From the NCBI GenBank assembly GCA_031761405.1, contig JASEVX010000017.1, forward strand, positions 6,683,668-6,747,667: a stretch of DNA of 64,000 bases, written 5' to 3'. The translations under genes were made by a program, and so were the position numbers. A model generated the notes under the pieces. It searched no databases. It saw nothing but the letters and a program-made list of their open reading frames with translations, and had not been told where the DNA came from. This document shows positions 1 to 10,500 of this stretch, piece by piece. The stretch is from Serripes groenlandicus. Its lineage: Eukaryota; Mollusca; Bivalvia; Cardiida; Cardiidae. Position 1 is the first letter of the stretch; the number at the start of each line of letters is the position of its first letter.

Positions 1-160
1 GTTAGTACATCCGACTGTATGACCTGTTTAATTCGAGTGTATTTGATTTTGAGATATTGCGATTTGGTCAAATAAACATCTTGCGGTGTTTCTGGCTTCT
101 CCACTCCGCACACTCTTCTTTCCAAACCTACAGAAAAATAGGAAACGTATAAATACACTG

Positions 161-405
161 GCTGAGTATCCGTCCCGCGATAAAACCAACATTGTGGACT
201 CGGCGTAAACTATCGATCCGACACAGCCTAAGCATGCCGCACAGGCTTACACGGATAGACAAGTTTCACCTCCTGTGGATTTTCTGTTTCACGTAATATT
301 ACTCTATACTTCTATCCCCCTGAGACGGAATGTGTCGGCCCGGATCAGTCTGGGTCGATACATTTCGCAGAGACCATAATGTTGGTTTTCTCGCGCGGAA
401 GCATG
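161..405. mobile_element. Fold-back element, family 2 (divergent copy)
   Basis: Begins with CCGTCCCGCGATAAAACCAA and ends with the inverted counterpart GGTTTTCTCGCG. The interior carries the family signatures AGACGGAATGTGTCGG and CTCCTGTGGATTTTCTGTTTC. The same unit recurs near 27.7, 28.0, 37.7, 43.0 and 53.3 kb. The arms are clearly inverted repeats, and no protein is encoded. It is probably a non-autonomous DNA element; its superfamily is not known to me. Confidence 0.6.
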
Positions 406-595
406 TTACGTCTTCGGCCAGTGAAGACAAGTATGAATATTGGCGTACACACAGTCTCATCGGGTCTTCACTGTCCGCATGCGTGTTAACAGAAACATTA
501 GTATATACTAATTTGGTGTTAAAAATAGACCTAAATACATATACTGCCAACAAAAAGCTATCAGTGTTTTCCTTCTAGTCGCCCGCTCACATTAA

Positions 596-825
596 TTAAC
601 TCTTTCCCTCATATAGACGATTTCTGACGTCTCTGTAAGAGACGGCTTTTTGAAAACATAGTGACAAAAGAAGAAATTGCTCAAAGCGAGCAATTTCTCC
701 TTTTGCCACAATGCTTCCCACTTTTAGCCATAGGTTATCCATCCATTTATAGAGATTTTCTAATGTTTGACACAATATGTTCTAAGTCGTCTGCTGCAGA
801 ATTGTCGTATGAGGAAAAGAGTTAA
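596..825 (+). mobile_element. TTAA-flanked palindromic MITE, full length (230 bp)
   Basis: Bounded by TTAA on both sides, with terminal repeats CTCTTTCCCTC and its inverse. The central stem is TTGCTC-AAAGC-GAGCAA. It has no coding capacity. Element length with both TTAA is 230 bp, shared by many copies in this window. Confidence 0.8.
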
Positions 826-1222
826 AACGATGCCAGATCGAAGTTGCAAAAATACTTTATATCGCTAGACGCGGAGCACTTTCCTTTTCTGTTATATGTT
901 GGCCGCGTTAGACATTTACGAGTGGTTTAGCGAAATAGAATTTGTATTGTGGCAAAAATATGTTTATTAATCCCTAAACACACAAAACAAATCTGCAGCA
1001 GACGACTTACACAACATGTAAGCCAAGAAAGATAACATGTCAATAAATGAAAGTATATGTATTAAATAAAGTTGAAAACATAATGATAACAGATAAAAGG
1101 AGAAACTGCTCATAAAGAGCAATGTCTCCTTTTGTCACAATGTTTTCAAATGATATCTGCTTCAAAGGCGTAAATGACTCGCTTTTACATGTTTTAATAA
1201 TAAACACTTGTGACTTCATTAC

Positions 1223-1286
1223 ATAACAGTGGACAGAAAATGTTCTGGCAAGACTGTTCCTATGCACAGGCTGGTCTGTGTGCCTT
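1223..1286 (-). CDS. Candidate second exon of the CUB-domain gene
   Basis: On the minus strand an acceptor (GCCAACGCAG) at 1287-1288 opens a short reading frame in the phase left by the CUB exon at 1800-2030. It reads EGTQTSLCIGTVLPEHFLST before a possible donor GTAATG; without that donor the frame stops at TAA. The string C-x-G-T-x-L-P resembles the region around the fourth CUB cysteine (F-C-G-T-x-L-P in many CUB domains). This is a phase-compatible guess; intron size would be about 0.5 kb. Confidence 0.3.
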
Positions 1287-1799
1287 CTGCGTTGGCAAAT
1301 GTAAGAAAATCTTATTCCGGTAGTCACCCGTAAATGGCTCGGCAATTTCCGTAAGAGAGTTTATAGGATCGCCGAATTCTGTCCGATATCGCTAATGGTC
1401 GGTACTATACTTTGGTGTGTCGGTCAATTGCACCGGAAATGACTGACACATCCACGAACAAAAATCGCCGTAGTTGTTAGGGTTTTTCTAACCATAAAAG
1501 CGTTTAATCTAATCCAGCTCATGCTGTCAATGGCAGATATATTTTACATATTTAACATATAGCATACCAACCTTAGATCATTTTCGAACAGTGCAGAATC
1601 GGATGGAGACGCCCCACTTTGACTCGGCTATGCAATATTGACAATGTGACCAATTTGCCAACAATTTCCATTTTCAGATCGCATGAATAAATAGGCCGAC
1701 GTTATCTACACTGATGTTTTCAAAGTGGTCTGGTGCTTATTCATTGTTTGTGAGGAAGGTTAAACGGATGGTTGTTCATGGCGCACGTAATTCAATTAC

Positions 1800-2030
1800 C
1801 TGCGACGGATTCCCCGCCATCTCTCCCGTCCTCAAACTCAACGTACCCGTCGTCACACGACACGTTCAGGTTTGTGAAGTAAAACATGAGGTGGGGCATG
1901 GAATACCACGTCTCTATGGTCACTAGGCATACCCCCGTGCTGGTGGTCTGGGGTTTGAACACCAGCTGTCCCTGGTATACACTGTCAAATATCATGCTCA
2001 GTTCTTGTCCGCATTCTTCTTCCATTGAAT
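1800..2030 (-). CDS. CUB-domain exon (partial gene)
   Basis: The minus-strand frame (read from acceptor AATCAACAG to donor GCAG|GTAATT) encodes about 77 residues beginning SMEEECGQELSM. It contains cysteines at about residues 7, 34 and 58, the hydrophobic stretch HLMFYFTNLNVSC, and DDGYVEFEDG. This order (Cys, about 26 residues, Cys, about 22, Cys followed by D-x-x-x-x-x-DG) is the pattern of the first two thirds of an extracellular CUB domain. The exon is 231 bp and phase 1 at both ends, the usual phase for shuffled extracellular modules. No start codon exon or other domain is seen nearby, so the protein is unknown and the gene is incomplete here. It could also be a stranded exon of a dead gene. 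Confidence 0.55.
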
Positions 2031-2070
2031 CTGTTGATTAAGCGTAAATAAATTCTTCAAAATGAGGCTT

Positions 2071-2300
2071 TTAACCCTTTCCCTCGTATAGACGCTTTCT
2101 GACGCCTCTGCAGCAGACGGCTTTTTGTAAACATAGTGACAAAAGAAGAAATTGCTCAAAACGAGCAATTTCTCCTTTTGTCACAATGTTTTCCATTTTT
2201 AGTCATAGGTTATCCATTCAATTATAGAGATTTTCTAATTTTTGACAAATAATGTTCAAAGTCGTCTGCTGCATAATTGTCGTATGAGGGAAAGGGTTAA
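2071..2300 (+). mobile_element. TTAA-flanked palindromic MITE, full length (230 bp)
   Basis: Reference-quality copy. TTAACCCTTTCCCTC at the left and GAGGGAAAGGGTTAA at the right are inverted repeats. Sub-terminal CTGCAGCAGACGGC is mirrored near the other end by GTCGTCTGCTGCA. The centre folds as GAAATTGCTC-AAAAC-GAGCAATTTC. TTAA target duplication and CCC-starting ends are the hallmarks of piggyBac-superfamily derivatives; no transposase is present. Confidence 0.85.
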
Positions 2301-2452
2301 TGTTGTTATCTACACTGTGTGCTATTTTAAGTAAAATGAGAACGAGGGGTACGGGTGCCAACGTGTTCAATGTTAAAGTGGTTCATAAGTCAAAACTATG
2401 ACACCATTATAATTAATAGCTGTGTTTAAAGTAGATCGTCTATCTCCGGTGT

Positions 2453-2749
2453 GCCGAGTAGCTCAGTCGGTAACGACGCGGGCTGTCAATCCAGGGGTTG
2501 TGAGTTCGAATCCCGGCTCGGCCAACTTTCTTTCCGACGATTGACAAAAGTCAATGCGACATGCGTCATTCGTCTTCCACCAATGGGCTAAGTCTATGTG
2601 GAAAAGCAGCCAGTTGCTTGGGAAGATTGTTGTGTGGAGTACTGGTGTTAGAAAACCAGGAAATGCATGAGTAGGTGAACTGGCCGCCGTAATATAACTG
2701 AGAAATTGTTGAAAACGGCGTTAAACCCCAATCAATCAATCAATCAATC
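2453..2749 (+). mobile_element. tRNA-derived SINE, full length with target duplication
   Basis: A tRNA-like head at 2453-2524 has pol III box A (TAGCTCAGTCGG) and box B (GAGTTCGAATCCC). A unique body follows and the 3' end is an (ATCA)n-type tail after GAAAACGGCGTTAAAC. A 12-bp direct repeat, TATCTCCGGTGT at 2441-2452 and TATATCCGGTGT at 2750-2761, brackets it as a target-site duplication with one mismatch. The anticodon stem of the head does not pair, so this is not a working tRNA. Confidence 0.85.
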
Positions 2750-2984
2750 TATATCCGGTGTTGTAACTATTTCCATCATGCCGACGCATATGTAGAAGAC
2801 GATAATTAGAAAACAGTTAGGCAAAGGATGAGCAATTTATTCTTTTAACGCACTGTTTTCAAACTCTAGTCGATAATAATGTTTTAATTGTTAAAGAATG
2901 TCTTCTTGTATATACTTATAGACAGTTTCCATAGTTTAACCATGATGCATTCAAAATCGTCTGCAGCAAATGTGTTCTATGTTG

Positions 2985-3200
2985 GATCCTACTCTTATGG
3001 CGACTCGTTCGATATTCGTCCCAAATAACTGACAAAAGTTATTTTGACTAGCGGAAAATCTCTTCCCTTAAAGGAGTAGCAAAAAATTTAAAATTTATAT
3101 GCGGAAATGCAGCCAATTGCATAGGAAGAAAGATGTGTGGAGTACCAGATCGAGAAATCCAGGAAAGACAAAGGTATGAGAAATGATTGACATAAAACAG
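2985..3200 (+). mobile_element. Degraded SINE fragment
   Basis: Shares the body of the SINE at 2453, including ATTTTGACTAG, GAAATGCAGCCAATTGCATAG and TGTGTGGAGTAC, but has lost the tRNA box B and the tail. Read from shared words only. Confidence 0.45.
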
Positions 3201-3211
3201 TTACAAAGCGC

Positions 3212-3356
3212 ATCAACCCTTTCCCACATACATGGGCTTTTTGACGATTCTGCCGCTGAGCAATTTTTCCATTTACCACAATGTTTACAACTCTATTCTA
3301 CAATTATTTACTCCAGATCTACTGCAGATTAGTTGTATGTTGGAAGGGGGAGTTAA
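3212..3356. mobile_element. Internally deleted TTAA MITE
   Basis: Starts AACCCTTTCCCACATACA and ends GTATGTTGGAAGGGGGAGTTAA. The ends are recognisable, but the interior hairpin is shortened to GAGCAATTTTTCC. Old, diverged copy. Confidence 0.5.
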
Positions 3357-3601
3357 GCACCAACGAAGCAACGCATTACCGTGTACGACTATTAGTCGCA
3401 GATTATCTTATGTTGTTTCATCAGAAGTCGATAGTACGATCCTTTATCGATTGCCAATGACTACCTAATGTCGTATAGCTAAACATGTTGGTGGTTGTGC
3501 AGCAGCAGTGGCGTAGGATAATATCGTGTTGGTAACTTATATGGGCCGATGCAGTCTGTCTAACCAAATGAGGACATATATTCCCCAAACGTTCATTAAT
3601 G

Positions 3602-3765
3602 TTAACCCTTTACCACATACAACAAATCTACAGCAAACGACTTTGAAAACCCCTTGGCAAAGATATATGTAAAATATCTGTATAATAATTGCATAGAGTT
3701 GAATATATTGTGGCAAAGGGATAAATTATCATTTCTGTTTTTGTCACAATGTTAGAAAATGCTCA
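3602..3765 (-). mobile_element. Truncated TTAA MITE
   Basis: Left end TTAACCCTTTACCACATAC followed by CTACAGCAAACGACTTTG. The right half ends at TTGTCACAATG without a recognisable terminal repeat. Confidence 0.4.
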
Positions 3766-3789
3766 GCATCGTATGTAATTCATAGATCC

Positions 3790-5190
3790 GAGAGCGTATA
3801 TTAAACCACGCCCATCGTCATGCATCACAAACAAACCAGCAATTAATCGTTGCTCATGCATCACATGGCTTTTGTTTGTGATGCAGAAAACGCATTCAGC
3901 AATCAATACAATATTCAACTTGTAAATAGATGCCACCGGCCCAAAAAACAGCGAATATATAATCGAGTGTACCGAACAGAACATACTTTTGTTTTTTATT
4001 GGCTAAAATACTGCATCTATTTGCATATCAGATATATGAATTCAGTATGTTATGTTCGTGGGTCTGTCGTGCGATGCTTTATGACGCATTAAGACTGGTT
4101 TACGATGGGCATTATAATTTCGTACGATTTTGGATGTGATACCTTCATATCTGTAGTAATGTCCTGTGATAGACCTACAATGTACCACCGTAAAAGAACG
4201 GACGGTCCTACTACTGCTCCAGCATCGTACGGTTGGTGTACGTCTTCCAAGCATCGCAGGCTTGACATAAGACAATGTTATTCATCTCGTAAAGGCTCCT
4301 GCGATTCTTTTAGAAATACTTCAGATTTTATCATTTGACTTCGACTGCTTTGACCTTTTTCCGACGACATTCGTACACAACATACATTTTATGATCGTCG
4401 GACACCCACGGTTGTTGACTCCGCTATGGTCCAGAACATTATGATGCAACTTTCAACTCCACCTCGACCAAACATACGTAAGTCTATTCTGCCCTAGCCC
4501 CGCTGAAATCGGACGACAGAATAACTCGTGTGTTGTATGTTAAATGGGTTATTAGATATATTTGAGGTAAGTTTCAAATTAATTAATATTAAGAATGTAG
4601 ATATGTATATATGTATATAGCTTTAAAATCGTAAGTGAATTTATGATCTCAGATTGATAGCGATGTCCTCATTCCGAACATGCAATAGTAAGCTTACATT
4701 GGTCTAAAAAAGATGGCAATCGATTGGTTTTTTTCTAATTTGGAAGAATCAACCCTCAGGTTGACGGTGTGATGCAGAAAGGGGTTGATTACAACGAATC
4801 TGAAGACGTTTTTATTGATTACGGATGTTTGTCTGTAACAGGTGGAAATGTGGGACATTAATTATTTACAATGAATTACTGACTTCTATTCAATCGATTA
4901 TACATAAGATTCGGATATAAAGCCCTAACAAACTCTTTTGACGTTACGCTTACCCATGTGAATCGACACAATATAAAATTAGATTGTCAGTTGTTGAGGT
5001 ATATACATACATGTACATGTAATTACAAATGAGCCGTCTCTAGCGACGTGGGGTTTTGGTGCATCTCCTTAGAGGGATTTCTCAGACCTGTGCATTGACA
5101 CAGTCTCACCAGAGTATCCACTGTCCAGACAACATGTAATTAAGTCATCGATGCTTCTTTTGACATTACACTCGAAGTGTAGCCTCACTA
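3790..5190. other. No recognisable gene (about 1.4 kb)
   Basis: Both strands have only short open frames with no motif I recognise. There is no clear repeat boundary, no polyadenylation signal tied to an ORF, and no splice-consistent exon that I could support. Confidence 0.4.
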
Positions 5191-5280
5191 TATTTTCTTA
5201 AATTTGCCTTTCTATTAGCATCTTAGATAGGGGCGTTATGCATGTTCTAAAATCCTTATCTAACACTCTTAACCTATAGT

Positions 5281-5328
5281 GTGGGTTCTCAAAAGAATCT
5301 TCCCAGTGATATTCTTTTGAGTACCCAC
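5281..5328. repeat. Strong hairpin (about 18-bp arms)
   Basis: GTGGGTTCTCAAAAGAAT and ATTCTTTTGAGTACCCAC are inverted repeats with one mismatch separated by 12 bases. Related words (TACCCATAACATAGGGTT) occur near 9469, so this is probably part of a dispersed fold-back repeat. Confidence 0.55.
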
Positions 5329-5807
5329 AACATATGGTTTGCTGTAATAATAAGAGAGAAATTGTGGGGGAAATAGCTGAATACCCCTCATTATCTGGAC
5401 CACTGATTTTACAAAGAGTCATTAAGGACCAGAATCGCATGACATGACTCTTACAAAATAAACCGCATCGGACGGAAATTGACTTTAGATGTTGTTCGTT
5501 GTGAAATAAAAGTGTATATTGCGTAGTTGCAGTTGGTCATATGGTCATATTCGATCACAAGAGGGGACCTTGATGCGTGTACGATACGATGCCATGTCTT
5601 CGCTGTTTGTAAATTACTCCGGAATGTCGATTTTCATGCAATGTGGTCAAATTGCATATTGTTACTGTAATGCACGTCATTTAACAACATGTTGAACGTT
5701 TTGTCCAACAAGATTTCTATTTCGTGAGGCCTTTATAATTGGTTGACCAAATTCATCTCAAATATCAATACATTTTAAACTATTTCCTCGCTCACAATTG
5801 ATTATTT

Positions 5808-6065
5808 TATGTTTTACGACGCTTTCAACATTTGTTCTGTTATATCACGGCGTTTCCTGGGTAAGTTACCAGTACTTCTGGCTCACCTATCCTGACACTA
5901 GCCAGTCAGTGTGAAATGCTAACCCCGCATTCCTGAGCGCCAAGGAGGGCAGCCATTACTACCGTTTTTAAAGTATTTGGTATGACCCGGCCGGGGATCG
6001 AACCCACGACCTCCCGCACCCGAGGTGGACGCTCTACGGTCTACCACTACACCACCGAGACCGTC
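5808..6065 (-). mobile_element. tRNA-derived SINE, second family
   Basis: On the minus strand a tRNA-like head carries box A (GGTGGTGTAGTGGTAGAC) and box B (GGTTCGATCCCCGG) at about 5990-6062. The body extends to a 3' end at GAAAGCGTCGTAAAAC. Related copies lie at 22.5, 27.4 and 30.2 kb, all in the same orientation. Confidence 0.75.
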
Positions 6066-6170
6066 TAGAGTTCCTCACGAAATATTTCCTTGCCATACAG
6101 ACGAATAACTATCATAAAGCCATGCTTTTGTTAAGATTTACAATATACAAGGAATTAGTGTTGACCTTAC

Positions 6171-6377
6171 GTTGAATCTAGGAATGCATTTATAAAACTA
6201 GGCATTGACGATCGTTTTAGTGAACGGTCATGCAATATTGCTCTCGACGCATCAACGGAAGAAATACAAGAGAAAAAGAGGTGCCTTGTGGAAATGAACA
6301 ATGCTGTGCACACGTGGGACGCATTGGAAAAGATTGAACACGTCGGAGAAAATGTGTCCATGTCCTGTGTTCCATAA
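6171..6377 (+). CDS. Possible coding exon, unknown product
   Basis: A plus-strand frame reads about 65 residues to a TAA at 6375 with protein-like composition: SERSCNIALDAS, EEIQEKKRCLVEMNNAVHTW and ENVSMSCVP. Charged and hydrophobic residues alternate as in a helical protein, and it contains three cysteines. No start codon fits at the left edge; AG dinucleotides at 6179-6180 could be an acceptor. I recognise no family. It may be a terminal exon of an unseen gene, or chance. Confidence 0.25.
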   Translation, partial: VESRNAFIKLGIDDRFSERSCNIALDASTEEIQEKKRCLVEMNNAVHTWDALEKIEHVGENVSMSCVP

Positions 6378-7457
6378 AGGGGTGGGCTAACGTAAGTCAG
6401 TGATATATTGCCGCAGAAATGTTGCTGCGACTGTATAAAGTACACATATGACATGCGTCAACAAGACAGTTTCGTAAATCATTAGACAAAATAGCAAAAA
6501 GTTTATAATTGCAATAATGTCAAAGTAGGAATTAAAATAATTTATTGAACAGTTTCAATTCGCTCTGTTTAAAAACTATTAAACGTGTGCCGACATAAGA
6601 TGCATGCAGAGCCGGCTTAAGCCTACATGCCGTTTTTAATATACATTTTATTGAATTATTAGTTGTTTAAAAATGAAAGACTTCCCATATTTATAATAAT
6701 GAAACAGTGGATAAGCCTCACATTACGTTACACATGTATGTATTTATACGTCTATTTACGCAACATCTAAGAAATAGGCTATATGATTTTTTTAAAACAT
6801 TGTTTGAATGGAAGAAATAATAAAAAAAAACAAAGATACCGTCTTCCCAACAACATTTTCGACTTTATTTTTTAGGTATATATAATACAACGATGAAAAC
6901 GAACCCATCTGTAGATACCTGGTTAGTGCTAATCAGGTAATTTATAGAATTTTGCGTTTTTAAAAAGAAAAAAAAAGATTGCGAAAAAAAGACTTACATG
7001 TTTTGATAGCACTTGATGGTGTGAACTCTAAACCCCACAAAATAATAGCAAAGATTGCGAACATAATCGTTATGCTCAAGTTTCTCGCACTATCCATCAT
7101 GTAAGGGATCATTATATTCACCCACATGACAGACACTACATAACATATCTAAATCAACGCTTTTCCCTAATGTTTCCTTAGCCGTATACTCGCAATATTA
7201 CTTTTTTAGTTTTGTATCGATTTTCAATTGCATGGCTATACATATACATTTGTTAATAAATAGTTCGTGCTAACGTGGTCATTATATCTTCAAAGTAAAC
7301 TTTATTTTAGAAAATACTTCCCTCTATCTGATTCATTAAACCGAAAGTTAAATCTCATTCGAAAATTCGGCTTACTGGCTTTATTTAACTGATGTAACTC
7401 ATTTTATGTTGAATCATTCGATTGTTTGGAAGGTTTATAGTATATTACAGCATAATT
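6378..7457. other. AT-rich intergenic sequence, no gene seen
   Basis: Many A and T runs and no supported exon or bounded repeat. It ends at the proposed first exon of the CCDC90-like gene, so its right part should hold that gene's promoter; I see no clear TATA box. Confidence 0.4.
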
Positions 7458-7581
7458 ATGACACAAAACATAGGACGATTGATTTTTAAAACAAATCCAC
7501 AGTTGATACTACACGGATTGCGACGATCCATTTCCAGAAAAAGTCGCGAACAGTTGGAAAAACACACATCAATTTTGTGGA
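7458..7581 (+). CDS. CCDC90-like exon 1 (presequence)
   Basis: Encodes residues 1-41 plus one base. An in-frame ATG lies 12 codons upstream at 7422, but the ATG at 7458 gives the better presequence (MTQNIGRLIFK..., arginines and lysines, no acid until residue 34). The donor is TGGA|GTAAGTAC. It is the least certain exon because presequences are not conserved, but its phase fits exon 2 exactly. Confidence 0.7.
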
Positions 7582-10500
7582 GTAAGTACATCCCCATTTA
7601 TTGAAGTCAGCTCGTGTTAAACCATAAATAATCAGATCTCTAGATAAGGAGAGTATTTCATGCTCTAAAAACCTTATTTGACCCCCTATGACCATTTTGT
7701 TGTTGTGGGTATTCAAAATAATGTTTGCATCAAAGGGTATGGTTGGATAATATTAATATGGACATTCGAAAAGTTTTGAGACAACATTCATTTAACAATG
7801 TTCCTTTGACAAATCGTTATGAAACTTAAGCATATATGAGAATATCCTATTTCAAACTTTTATGTTCATATAATAATAAGATAATGTAATGTCGGATATA
7901 TTTTTTTATTCGTATCCATAGCAACATGCGTTGTAATGACCCGGCGCAACCCTAAATTTCACGATTACACTACACTTATTGAACACACAATCATAATAAA
8001 AGCGTGCGAAAAACTGTAAAACATACATGCCATCATACTTTATTCATAACGACATTTCCTGAAAGTGTTCCAGAAGAAGTAATTTAAATACCGCATCATT
8101 CAAACGCCAAAAAAGAGGAATAGCGAATTTTCGTAAAATTGTGTGTCAACCACGGGAAACCTCCAACGAAAACAAAGGAGCTGTTGGAGAAGGTTGCATA
8201 ACACCTTCCATGACGGTAGAACATGTACACAGGACAAACAAAGACCTGGACATCCGTCTGTGGTTGATGAAAAGTTTGCAATTGTAAAGAACTCGCGTAA
8301 TACAGATCGGGGAATGACGGTGAAGGATATTGAAAATTTGCGCAGTGTAGGCGCAGCGATTGCTCACATGATTTTGAGAGAAAGGTGTATTTGAAAGGAG
8401 GGTGCAAATACATGAGAAATGTGTACAGTGCAACAGGCAATACTTTGAGAATGGGTAAAATTAGGAACTGTGTTAAACAGTGTTATTGTTTAGATGCTGC
8501 TTGAAAACGACGTTACTGCGTCGGAGACTTGGTTTATGCAGTTTTCTATGGAGTTTTGAATATGTATATAGTGTGTTATTTGTATGAAATTTGTACCATT
8601 CAGTAGATTATATATTAAAGATATGCTGAACAAATTTTTATTCACAATGTCCGACTTCACATTAACAAATAAAGCTAGTCTCAAAACTTTCCGAACGTCC
8701 CTCATAATGTTTAAAGATATATATTGTGGTGAAAACGGCTGTATAGCCCCCTACTTATCTTGACCTCCATGTATAATATGTTGTATATTTTTGCATCAAT
8801 CAATATCCTTAGCATTACATTTCAAATTTGATATGATGATTTTTGGGCTCAGAGGTAATGAGATAATCTCCTTTTTATGCCCAATTTGTTACAGAAAATG
8901 TTGGGTTATTGATACTTATATAGTTTCTTATTTTTCAGGTCAGAGACGTTGTTATTGCCAGAATGTTGAGAATTCAAAAGGTGATTCACGAAATATTAAT
9001 TTAGCCAAAGTGAGAACTACAGGAATTTTTTACATAGACACCCTAGAACTTTCTAAAGTTCTTCATAGAGAAGGTAAACTATTTGTTGTCATGTTGTCTG
9101 ATACATGCATTCATGTTATTATGAATGCAGCTTTTAGTTCAGCTATTAAACCCTTTCCCACCGTCAGACACTTTTAGACACATCTGCACAGAAGACTTAT
9201 GGAAACATGAGCAATTTCTCCTTATACCACAGTGTTTTAAACTCGATCCAATAATTATACATTTATTTACAGATAATTTATGCCTAGCTAAGTTTTTGCT
9301 GTAGATCATGTGTCGCATGTGGAGTAGGGTTAAAGAATGTTAGAAAGACTAAGTAATATGTTCCCTCTCTATATCTTGAAAAATGGTTAGGTGAGAAGCA
9401 GCTATACAGGTGACTGGTCTTTTTATTCTGCCTTATTACGAAAGTCTCTCAGGGAGAATTCTTTTCAGTACCCATAACATAGGGTTGGTGTTGAATAAGG
9501 AATTAACAATGAGCAATGCTCTGCGGAAAAAAACAACTTAGGGAATTTTCAAACCAGTGAAGATCAAGATCAACCTGCACATATTTGCAGTCTGATCTGA
9601 CTCTAAACTCTTAGTCAACAAACATTTGAATAGCATAGATATGCAGGAAAGCCTTTATGTATAATTGTAATAATCACGATTTGGTCTAAGAAATAGGTCT
9701 CTTATCCAGAGCTCTGGTATGGGTGTGAAATTAATGGGGCAACCATGTACAATGGTCAGTTTTCAAATGATGTGATGCATTTTACATTTTCATGAAAAAG
9801 GTACAGCCATTTAATTGAGTGGATAACCTATGACTAAAAGTGGAAAACATTGTGTCAAAAGGAGAAATTGCACGTTTTGTGCAATTTCTTCTTTTGTCAC
9901 TATGTTTTCAAAAAGCTGTCTGCTGCAGAGGCGTCAGAAAGCGTCTATATGACTATGAGGGAAAGGGTTAACAGATCTGCCGCATCATCTAGGCAATTCT
10001 TTTTGAAAATCTCTATAAATAATGGAAGTATGATTTTTTGAAAGGGTTAAAAACATTGATGCAAAAGGGGAAATTGCTTGTTATGAGCAATTTCTCCTTT
10101 TTCATGTGTTGGCAAGTAAGAAAGGGTTAAACCTTGTACATGCAACATTTTAAGCCTCAATATTGTTGAAAAAGAGAAATTGTTCCAAATGAGAACTTTT
10201 CTGTTGTTGCCACAATGTATACAATATTGTACTCTGTCTTACAGATATTTTTCTTTAGATGTTTTAACCCTTTCCCTCATACGACAATTCTGCAGCAGAC
10301 GACTTTGAACATATTTTGTCAAAATATAGAAAATCTCCATAGTTGAATGGATAACCTATGACAAAAAGTGGAAAACATTGTGGCAAAAGGAGAAATTGCA
10401 CGTTTTGTGCAATTTCTTCTTTTGTCACTATGTTTTCAAAAAGCCGTCTGTTGCACAGGCGTCAGAAAGCGTCTATATGAGGGAAAGGGTTAAAGGTAGA

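Noticed and set aside
2453..2524. tRNA gene with GTC-like anticodon
   Set aside because: Boxes A and B are present but the anticodon stem does not pair, and the sequence continues into a SINE body with tail and target duplication.
6167..6454. Minus-strand 95-codon ORF
   Set aside because: Antisense to the more protein-like plus-strand frame at 6171-6377; composition (many Ser, Cys, Phe) is typical of a shadow.
8096..8440. Minus-strand frames of 95 and 114 codons
   Set aside because: Antisense shadows of the mariner transposase remnant on the plus strand.
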